The notes under the pieces are model-generated. The model was given only the letters and a program-made list of their open reading frames with translations, had not been told where the DNA came from and did not search any database. 7,090 nucleotides of DNA, taken from NCBI GenBank assembly GCA_937900215.1, contig CALCFH010000186.1, positions 1 through 7,090 on the forward strand. The letters run 5' to 3'. Shown here piece after piece: positions 1 to 5,375 of this stretch (position 1 is its first letter; every line of letters starts with the position of its first letter). Source of the DNA: an uncultured Cryomorphaceae bacterium (lineage in GTDB: Bacteria; Bacteroidota; Bacteroidia; Flavobacteriales; Schleiferiaceae). The position numbers were made by a program, and so were the translations under genes.

Positions 1-154
1 GGGTATAGCTGAGCATATTCTGAATTAGACCATAGTACTCCATAGAATCTTCAAAGGCATACGGGAATAAGAAAAGCGTATTGATGGCTCCTAGAACCAG
101 TCCTAAGTAGGTGTAAAAAGAATTCCAGATACTTTGCTTAATTACAACCCCCAT
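1..154 (-). CDS. Polysaccharide/oligosaccharide flippase (Wzx-like, MOP superfamily), N-terminal fragment
   Basis: The ATG lies at 152-154 on the minus strand and the frame stays open for 51 codons to the window edge, so only the N-terminus is visible and the rest lies to the left. The peptide begins MGVVIKQSIWNSFYTYLG and continues through a hydrophobic stretch (about residues 16-31) into LFLFPYAF and a YYGLIQ motif. This pattern (short basic start, first membrane helix, an 'N-T-L-x-L-F-P' turn, then a 'YGL' motif) is typical of Bacteroidota flippases that move undecaprenyl-linked oligosaccharides across the inner membrane. The start is only one base from the stop codon of the upstream sulfotransferase, so the two are almost certainly co-transcribed and probably translationally coupled. 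The family call rests on about 50 residues. A different multi-pass transporter cannot be excluded, but the start motif makes the flippase reading the best one. Confidence 0.72.
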   Translation of the reverse strand, partial: MGVVIKQSIWNSFYTYLGLVLGAINTLFLFPYAFEDSMEYYGLIQNMLSYT

Positions 155-155
155 A

Positions 156-1010
156 CTATTTCCAGCTTGATAAATTAAGCGATGGAAAAAGTTTCAATAA
201 GCTTTCTTTCTCAGGAGAATAAAATTGTTTCAGCTCAGCTCTAATCTCTATTTCTTCTGAACTGATAGTTGGCATTTTACCACTATTCAACTTTCTGTAT
301 AGCGGACCCAATTTGGCAATCAAGGATTCTGGAAAATAAGGCAAGAGACTTACCAATTTCTTATGTATACCCCCATTCTTAGTAGCAAAGGTTTCATTGT
401 GCTTTGCGAAGTTAAACTGGCTGTAGAAGCTTGAATCAATTTCCAAAAACTCACTCAATCCAGTCATAGCTTCTAGCGGATTTCGCATAGTTTCCTCAAA
501 GACGAGGATAAAAATTCGGTTTTCACCTAAGGCCTTTTTCCACGGTTCGAGATAGGCTGAATAAAAGCCCTCTAAAATGTGCCTGCCACCAGGATATACC
601 CCTACTTCTGAGGTACAGTATTGCTTAAAATCAACCTCAGTGTTGTGCAATTTATACCGATTGAACTGATACTTCGAAAACAGACGAGCCGAAGGTTCTC
701 TCAGAATAAAAATCACTTTAGGCACTGATTCTAGAGACGGAATTTGCTCTAAGGCATTCTTCTGATAGATATAAGGGGCTGTGGCTTCAAAGACAATCTT
801 CTTGTTTTTACAATGTTCAAAGAGCTCTGGATATTTTTTTAGTCCATTTTCAATAAAATTTACCCCTTTATTAAAACGATTTACGGTATCGAAGAAGAAG
901 AAGGGTTCCTTTGATTTTGAGCTACATACGTCTGGATGAGCGGCCAACCAATAGTAAAGAGAACTGGTTCCAGCCTTGGGAGCGCCGGCAATAATTGTAT
1001 TTGGCCACAT
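156..1010 (-). CDS. PAPS-dependent sulfotransferase (heparan-sulfate-sulfotransferase-like fold)
   Basis: This is a complete 284-residue soluble protein, the usual size for a bacterial carbohydrate sulfotransferase. It should transfer sulfate from PAPS to a hydroxyl or amino group of a glycan in the cytoplasm. The 5'-phosphosulfate loop is AGAPKAGTSSLYYWL at residues 8-22 (K12, G14, T15). KEPFFFFD at 34-41 resembles the KExxFFD motif of heparan-type enzymes, with E35 the candidate base. The 3'-phosphate site is LREPSARLFSKY at 103-114, with R104 and S112 eight residues apart as in that family. GFYSAYLEPW (148-157), LVFEETMRNP (169-178) and a C-terminal LKQFYSPE...LNLSSW block complete the fold. 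No signal peptide or membrane segment is seen. The ATG at 1010 places the P-loop seven residues from the start, which is normal, and no better upstream start exists. A flippase start follows its stop by one base, implying an envelope-polysaccharide substrate; the actual acceptor cannot be read from sequence. Confidence 0.9.
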   Translation of the reverse strand: MWPNTIIAGAPKAGTSSLYYWLAAHPDVCSSKSKEPFFFFDTVNRFNKGVNFIENGLKKYPELFEHCKNKKIVFEATAPYIYQKNALEQIPSLESVPKVIFILREPSARLFSKYQFNRYKLHNTEVDFKQYCTSEVGVYPGGRHILEGFYSAYLEPWKKALGENRIFILVFEETMRNPLEAMTGLSEFLEIDSSFYSQFNFAKHNETFATKNGGIHKKLVSLLPYFPESLIAKLGPLYRKLNSGKMPTISSEEIEIRAELKQFYSPEKESLLKLFPSLNLSSWK

Positions 1011-1015
1011 GAGGT

Positions 1016-1023
1016 CAAAAATA
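1016..1023 (-). promoter_or_regulatory. Possible Bacteroidota -7 promoter element for the sulfotransferase-flippase operon
   Basis: The minus strand reads TATTTTTG here, an exact match to the Bacteroidota sigma-A consensus TAnnTTTG, ending five bases before the sulfotransferase ATG. If used, the transcript would start at or next to the ATG and be leaderless or nearly so. No TTTG-type -33 element is found at the expected distance upstream, so the match could be chance in an AT-rich 57-bp gap. On the plus strand, TATTTTCG at 1041-1048 is a one-mismatch version that could serve the divergent YfhO gene. Confidence 0.25.
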
Positions 1024-1067
1024 GCTAAAGAGATTCCACTTATTTTCGAAGTCTGAAATGAAACCCG

Positions 1068-3536
1068 ATGAAAAATAAGTTTTTACTTTTTTTAGTTCCA
1101 ATATTGGCACTTCTTGTTGCCAATTATATCTACTTCCAACCTGTTCTCTCTGGTAAAGTCTTGAAGCAAGATGATATCATGATGGGCTATGCGAAAGGAA
1201 AAGAAATACGAGACTATAGAGAAAATACAGGAGAAGAAGCCCTTTGGACAAATTCTATGTTCAGTGGTATGCCTGCATTTCAAATAAGCACTCAATATCC
1301 AGGTAACATACTGGGCTACATTCAAAATGCACTCATTTTTGTCGGAGGTTCCTCCTCTTCGATTTATATCATTTTTCTTCTAATGCTGGGTATGTACTTA
1401 CTACTTGTCTCGCTAAAAGTAGATCCTTGGCTAGCTACCCTGGGCGCATTTGCGTTTGGATTTTCAGCATTTTTTATCATATCGTTTGGTGCCGGACACA
1501 ATGCAAAGGTTCGGGCTGCAGCCTATATTGCGCCAACCCTAATGGGCGTTCTTCTGACTTTGAGAGGCAAATATTTGGCTGGCTTTGCGCTCACCTCCCT
1601 CTTTGTTGGATTGTCTGTTTACGCCAATCACCTACAAATCACGTATTACGAGGCCATCCTCATCTTCGTTATTTTAATGGTGGAGGCATTTTTCGCCTTT
1701 AAAGAAAAAACCATTGGTCAGTTTCTTAAATCAGCGGGTATTCTGCTCGCCGCAGCCCTTGTTGGAATTGGTCCTAATATTGGCAATTTGTGGAGTACCT
1801 ACTCCTACACTTCTGAAACCATGCGCGGTGGTTCTTCTGAATTGGCAGCAAAAGCCGAAAGCAAGGGTGGACTTGATTTCGATTATGCAATGGGCTGGAG
1901 CTATAGCGCCTCAGAAAACTTTAATCTCATTGTGCCAATGTATACAGGTGGCGGAATGGCCGAAGATTATTCGTCGACCGAGACTTATCAGCAGTTCTTT
2001 CCTCTTATTAAACAGAGCTTTCAAAGAGATGGATACCCAGCAAATCAGGCAGCTGAATCAGCCGAGAGATTTCTAGGTTCACTCTTTTATTGGGGAGAAG
2101 AGAGCTTGGTAAATGGCGGTTATTACTTGGGAGCATCTATCTTTTTCCTATTTATTCTAGGTCTTCTAGCCATGGATAAGAAAATGAGAATCTGGATAAT
2201 AGCTGCTCTGGCTGTCTCTATCTTTATGGGAATGGGTAGACATTTTGAAACCTTCAATCGCTTTTTATTCGATTATCTGCCTATCTACAATAAGTTCCGA
2301 GTGCCATCAATGTCGCTAGTAGTTGCGTTTGTTCTAATACCCTTTGGCGCCATTTATGGTTTAAATGAATGGCTCAAAAAATCGAAAGCAGAACAAAAAA
2401 AGTTACTTATTAATGCCACCATTGGAGTAGGCGGATTGTTCTTCCTCCTTCTCATTGGTTCGGCCATGCTTTCTTTTGATGGCATGCGCGACGCACAATT
2501 AGAACAACAAGGATTCAATTTAGATCAGCTTCTGTCTGATCGTAAATCACTTCAGCGCAATAGTATTGGTAGAAGTCTTGTTTTCTCCATTGCAGTTGCG
2601 GCCTTCTTGTGGTTTTTCCTCAATGGAAAACTGAGCAAAAAGCTACTTATTCCATCTTTGGCCTTCATATTAATGGCTGACTTATGGATGTTTGATAAGC
2701 AACATTTAAACTCTGATTCTTTCATGACAGCAAGGGAGTTTGATAATCAATATGCACCTACAGCTGCAGACAAATTAATCCTTCAAGATCCAGACATTCA
2801 CTACCGTGTAATGAATACTACAGCCGGTCTTACGTCTGACTCATACACCTCTTATCACCACAAATCCATAGGCGGATATCACGGTGCTAAATTGATTCGC
2901 TATCAAGATCTTATTGAGAATCAATTGAGCAAAAACAACCCAAAAATGTACGATATGCTCAATACGAAGTATTTCATTGTTCAAAGAGATGGCAGTGGGC
3001 CTCAGGCTATGCCAAACCCTACTGCGCTAGGAAATGCTTGGTTCGTGCGCTCCATTAAACAAGTGGCTACGGCAGATGAAGAAATGGCTTCTTTAGACAA
3101 AGATGTTTTTCAACCCGAGGTGGAAGCTGTGGTAGATCAGCGGTATAGCACTTACCTTTCGGGAGTCGGAAACACTGTTTATGGATCATCTATTCGCTTA
3201 AAAGAGTACGACCCTAAGAAAATGGTGTATGAAAGTAACAATAATTCAGGTCAAGATCTTCTTGCTGTTTTCTCAGAGATCTTCTATGAAGGATATAAGA
3301 ACGATTGGAAGGTGTATATAGATGGAAAAGAAGTGGAGATGATTCGTGTTAATTATCTTCTGCGCGGACTAAAAGTACCTTCAGGCAAAACCGAAATTGT
3401 CTTTTCATTTGAGCCTTACACCTACTTAACCGGTGAAAAAGTAGACAAGGCTTTTTCTGCAATTCTACTTTTGGCTCTTCTCGGTTCTCTTTTCTTTGCA
3501 TTTAAAAAGAAAGAAGACCAGCCTATTTCTGCATAG
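1068..3536 (+). CDS. YfhO-family multi-pass membrane protein, probable GT-C-type glycosyltransferase
   Basis: This 822-residue protein is the normal length for Bacteroidota YfhO-family proteins. It has about 14 predicted membrane segments: residues 5-23, a block of about six at 96-238, then roughly 352-369, 374-388, 413-430, 446-468, 502-518, 525-541, and a last one at 795-811. TM1 is followed by the conserved PVLSGKVLKQDD (25-36), whose D35/D36 are candidates for the metal-binding or catalytic acidic residue of GT-C enzymes, and by LWTNSMFSGMPAFQIS (59-74). Other family motifs are AGHNAKVRAAAY (142-153), NHLQITYY (187-194) and KFRVPS (409-414). A soluble domain of about 250 residues lies before the last helix and carries the family-typical WKVYIDGKEVEMIRVNYLLRGLKVPSGK segment split across 747-774. 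In Bacillus subtilis, YfhO is required for lipoteichoic acid glycosylation from a polyprenyl-phosphate sugar; the substrate here is unknown. The ATG at 1068 gives a sensible short basic N-terminus. The 3' end overlaps the convergent glycosyltransferase by 14 bp. Confidence 0.9.
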   Translation: MKNKFLLFLVPILALLVANYIYFQPVLSGKVLKQDDIMMGYAKGKEIRDYRENTGEEALWTNSMFSGMPAFQISTQYPGNILGYIQNALIFVGGSSSSIYIIFLLMLGMYLLLVSLKVDPWLATLGAFAFGFSAFFIISFGAGHNAKVRAAAYIAPTLMGVLLTLRGKYLAGFALTSLFVGLSVYANHLQITYYEAILIFVILMVEAFFAFKEKTIGQFLKSAGILLAAALVGIGPNIGNLWSTYSYTSETMRGGSSELAAKAESKGGLDFDYAMGWSYSASENFNLIVPMYTGGGMAEDYSSTETYQQFFPLIKQSFQRDGYPANQAAESAERFLGSLFYWGEESLVNGGYYLGASIFFLFILGLLAMDKKMRIWIIAALAVSIFMGMGRHFETFNRFLFDYLPIYNKFRVPSMSLVVAFVLIPFGAIYGLNEWLKKSKAEQKKLLINATIGVGGLFFLLLIGSAMLSFDGMRDAQLEQQGFNLDQLLSDRKSLQRNSIGRSLVFSIAVAAFLWFFLNGKLSKKLLIPSLAFILMADLWMFDKQHLNSDSFMTAREFDNQYAPTAADKLILQDPDIHYRVMNTTAGLTSDSYTSYHHKSIGGYHGAKLIRYQDLIENQLSKNNPKMYDMLNTKYFIVQRDGSGPQAMPNPTALGNAWFVRSIKQVATADEEMASLDKDVFQPEVEAVVDQRYSTYLSGVGNTVYGSSIRLKEYDPKKMVYESNNNSGQDLLAVFSEIFYEGYKNDWKVYIDGKEVEMIRVNYLLRGLKVPSGKTEIVFSFEPYTYLTGEKVDKAFSAILLLALLGSLFFAFKKKEDQPISA

Positions 3537-4806
3537 TCTTAAGAATTTTAGCCAATTCTATCGCTTGGTTTTGTCTTAAATATTTGCTAGTGTTGAAACC
3601 TCCCTGTTTAGACTCGGAGGTTTTTTCTTGCTCAAAAGTCTCGAGATACTGACGTATTCCAGCGGTGTCATTATAGTCAAAGAAACGCCCCGATTGGGTT
3701 TCAGTAACAATTTTTGCTGCATCACACTGAACAGGACCGATGCCTAGAATTTTCCGGCCTGAGCCTATGTATTCAAACAATTTACCTGGAATAATTCCTT
3801 GATTTGGATCTTGATCTGGAATTACAAGAAGCAGAATTTCCGCCTCCGCCATTCTCTTTGTAATCAGACTATGCTCAATATGTCCAAAGGCCTGAAAACC
3901 CAGCTCTCCCAAACGACCAAATAGTTGATGCATTTCTTCATCTGCTTTTCCAAAAAGTTTGAAAGTCCATTGTGTATTGCGTTCGGCCAATTGCAAGAGC
4001 GCATCGACCAAGCTGTGGCATGGATAGATTTTGCCTATGGTTCCTGCATATACAATACTAAAGCGCTCAAATTCAGGACGAGGGTTGGGAAAATCTTCTT
4101 CATCGTATCCATTGGGCATAAATCTGAATTTAGATGTATCGCCTTTGATTTTCTGACTCAATAATTCAGTTAAATACGGACTAGAACCCAATACCACATC
4201 TGAATTGCGCAAAACCTTACGCTCCATTCTTTTGTCTATGTAAGTAGAAAGAAGTGTGGGATACATTTGTTTGTAATAATAAATATCCGTCCATGGATCT
4301 CTAAAATCTGCAATCCATTTTATACCTGTTTTTCTTTTTAATTTTTTGGCAATGAGGTGTGTAGAATGTGGAGGGCCTGTACTTATAACAGCTGATATTT
4401 CTTGCTGAGACAAAAGTTCCATCGCCTTTTTATAGGCAAAGGAATTCCAACCTTTACGAGCGTCAGGGAGAAAAAAATTCCCCCTAATAAACTTTGCCAG
4501 TTTTGAAATGAAATTCTCTTTCTTTTCTTCGTTGGCAAAGCCAGAATAGGGAACTTGTTTTTTACCAGAAGTCTTTAGATATAACTCAAAGGGTTCAAAA
4601 GTAGATGTGCTATGAATCTTTATCTGATCTGAAACCTGATCGAGCAATTTGGCATCTCGAATTGGCCAAGTGGCCTCTTGTTCCTTAACTGTAATTACAA
4701 TTGGGTCGATGCCATTTTCAGGCAAATATTTGCAAAACTTTAACCACCGTTGCACTCCTGGTCCGCCCGCAGGGGGCCAATAGTAGGTAAGAATAAGCAC
4801 TTTCAT
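3523..4806 (-). CDS. Glycosyltransferase family 4 (GT-B fold)
   Basis: This is a complete 427-residue cytoplasmic or membrane-associated glycosyltransferase that would use a nucleotide-sugar donor to build a lipid-linked or surface glycan. The N-terminal Rossmann domain starts MKVLILTYYWPPAGGPGVQRW, split here as MKVLILTYYW (1-10) and PPAGGPGVQRW (11-21), the typical acceptor-side glycine loop of Bacteroidota GT4 enzymes. ISTGPPHSTH (141-150) and WIADFRDPWTD (164-174) are further hallmarks. The C-terminal donor domain opens with FSIVYAGTIGKIYP (249-262). Its donor site is GIIPGKLFEYIGSGRKILGI (337-356), in which E345 sits in the position of the second Glu of the GT4 EX7E motif; the first Glu position is occupied by N335-Q336-G337 and is not conserved. 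There is no signal peptide or membrane span. The ATG at 4806 overlaps the TGA of a 35-codon frame as ATGA. The 3' end overlaps the convergent YfhO gene. Sugar and linkage specificity cannot be predicted. Confidence 0.92.
   Translation of the reverse strand: MKVLILTYYWPPAGGPGVQRWLKFCKYLPENGIDPIVITVKEQEATWPIRDAKLLDQVSDQIKIHSTSTFEPFELYLKTSGKKQVPYSGFANEEKKENFISKLAKFIRGNFFLPDARKGWNSFAYKKAMELLSQQEISAVISTGPPHSTHLIAKKLKRKTGIKWIADFRDPWTDIYYYKQMYPTLLSTYIDKRMERKVLRNSDVVLGSSPYLTELLSQKIKGDTSKFRFMPNGYDEEDFPNPRPEFERFSIVYAGTIGKIYPCHSLVDALLQLAERNTQWTFKLFGKADEEMHQLFGRLGELGFQAFGHIEHSLITKRMAEAEILLLVIPDQDPNQGIIPGKLFEYIGSGRKILGIGPVQCDAAKIVTETQSGRFFDYNDTAGIRQYLETFEQEKTSESKQGGFNTSKYLRQNQAIELAKILKTMQK
3596..3626 (+). 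terminator. Rho-independent terminator-like hairpin for the YfhO transcript, inside the opposing gene
   Basis: The plus strand reads AAACCTCC (3596-3603), a 12-base loop (3604-3615), then GGAGGTTT (3616-3623) running into a six-T tract (3621-3626). The eight base pairs are perfect, five of them forming a CCTCC/GGAGG core, and the T tract is on the correct side for plus-strand transcripts only; the minus strand has just three T after the stem. It lies 60 bases past the YfhO stop codon and wholly within the last part of the glycosyltransferase coding sequence on the other strand. The structure is seen directly; its activity is inferred. Confidence 0.6.
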
Positions 4807-4910
4807 ACGTAGGCAGTTGGAGGGATGTATTTCAATTCAACTTCTGAATTTGATGAATACCATGGAAATGTATAGTGCAAGTCTTCGCAGAATATCATTT
4901 CCTTACTCAT
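4803..4910 (-). CDS. Possible 35-residue small ORF coupled to the glycosyltransferase start
   Basis: Between the DUF4834-like gene and the glycosyltransferase there is a frame from ATG 4910 to a TGA at 4803-4805 whose last bases overlap the glycosyltransferase start as ATGA. The product would be 35 residues, starting MSKEMIFCEDLHYTF and ending VELKYIPPTAYV. It has no membrane span, signal peptide or motif that I recognise. The four-base overlap is the classic arrangement for translational coupling, and this is the only open frame across the gap on that strand. The same frame is open back to the stop of the upstream small gene, so the piece could also be the remnant of a longer gene or simply chance. 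There is no visible ribosome binding site, but that is normal for this phylum. No function is proposed. Confidence 0.3.
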   Translation of the reverse strand: MSKEMIFCEDLHYTFPWYSSNSEVELKYIPPTAYV

Positions 4911-4946
4911 TAGTCTGAGACTTAAAACAAAAAAATCAATACTCCG

Positions 4947-5252
4947 TTATTTTTCGTCTTTAATCTCCTCGTAATCAACGTATTTTCCACCCCAATCCTT
5001 ATCGCTTTCCACCTTGCTATTTGAAGAATTTTCATTTTTGGGCGAGCTTATATTGGGCTTGAGGAAGCTCTTTATGAAATAAAAAACACTATAACCCACT
5101 AAGGCTATGAAAAGAAGTCTAATCACTTTTTGTAGATATGGCTTACGAAGGTACAAAGTGAAACGGCCATTTAACAACCGCATTTCTAGAATAGATCCAA
5201 CTAGTGCGTTTGGGAGAATGAAAAGTTTAATTAATCTTAAAAAGTCAATCAT
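4947..5252 (-). CDS. Small single-pass membrane protein, DUF4834-like
   Basis: As drawn the product is 101 residues. It contains one clear membrane helix (about residues 43-60, VIRLLFIALVGYSVFYFI), a basic flank, a low-complexity Ser/Asn/Lys linker (65-85) and an acidic C-terminus, DWGGKYVDYEEIKDEK (86-101). The order of membrane anchor, polar linker and terminal VDYEE[I/V] matches the Bacteroidota family of unknown function DUF4834, as far as I can judge by eye. The start is uncertain. ATG 5252 is the most upstream one allowed by an in-frame TGA just before it and adds a second hydrophobic patch (residues 4-22). ATG 5183 (residue 24) would give 78 residues and fits the usual domain layout at least as well. 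It heads the minus-strand group with the glycosyltransferase, 140 bases away with no good terminator between, so the two are probably co-transcribed. Confidence 0.65.
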   Translation of the reverse strand: MIDFLRLIKLFILPNALVGSILEMRLLNGRFTLYLRKPYLQKVIRLLFIALVGYSVFYFIKSFLKPNISSPKNENSSNSKVESDKDWGGKYVDYEEIKDEK

Positions 5253-5375
5253 ACCAATGGCTCATTCAAAGCAGAGTTGCCAACAGTTCATTGCATGCTT
5301 TGCTCATATTCGGCTAAATTGAACTGATAGACTCAAAAACTAAGTGTTACTTCGCTTTAATTAAAATCTCGTTCC
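5253..5375. other. Divergent intergenic gap, probable promoter region for both neighbours
   Basis: This 123-bp AT-rich gap separates the minus-strand DUF4834-like gene from the plus-strand T9SS cargo gene, so promoters for both should lie here. No exact TAnnTTTG element with a properly spaced TTTG -33 box is visible on either strand. The nearest candidates are a minus-strand TA-N3-TTTG at 5334-5342, with one base too many in the spacer, and a plus-strand TGTATTTG at 5377-5384, which overlaps the proposed TTG start and so is unlikely to serve that gene. No hairpin terminator, repeat or RNA gene is seen. Moving the small gene's start to 5183 would lengthen the gap to about 190 bp. Confidence 0.35.

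Noticed and set aside
1092..2076. Open frames of 77-120 codons in alternative frames inside the YfhO gene.
   Set aside because: They overlap a strongly conserved long membrane protein and their products show no family motif. They are shadows of the real frame.
3437..3472. Hairpin AAAAGTAG / CTACTTTT with a 20-base loop near the end of the YfhO gene, which could be a minus-strand terminator for the glycosyltransferase.
   Set aside because: The stem is mostly A-T pairs, the loop is long, and the T run on the minus strand is largely consumed by the stem. It is too weak to call.
3925..4164. A 79-codon plus-strand open frame inside the glycosyltransferase gene.
   Set aside because: It lies opposite conserved GT-B donor-domain sequence and has no recognisable features; it is a shadow frame.
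4921..4960. T-rich tract after the DUF4834-like stop on the minus strand, resembling a terminator tail.
   Set aside because: No GC-containing stem precedes the T run; only short A/T pairings are possible. Read-through into the glycosyltransferase is more likely.
5107..5322. A 71-codon plus-strand open frame covering the start of the DUF4834-like gene and the divergent gap.
   Set aside because: The product is basic and motif-free, and it is antisense to a more plausible membrane protein with a recognisable C-terminus.
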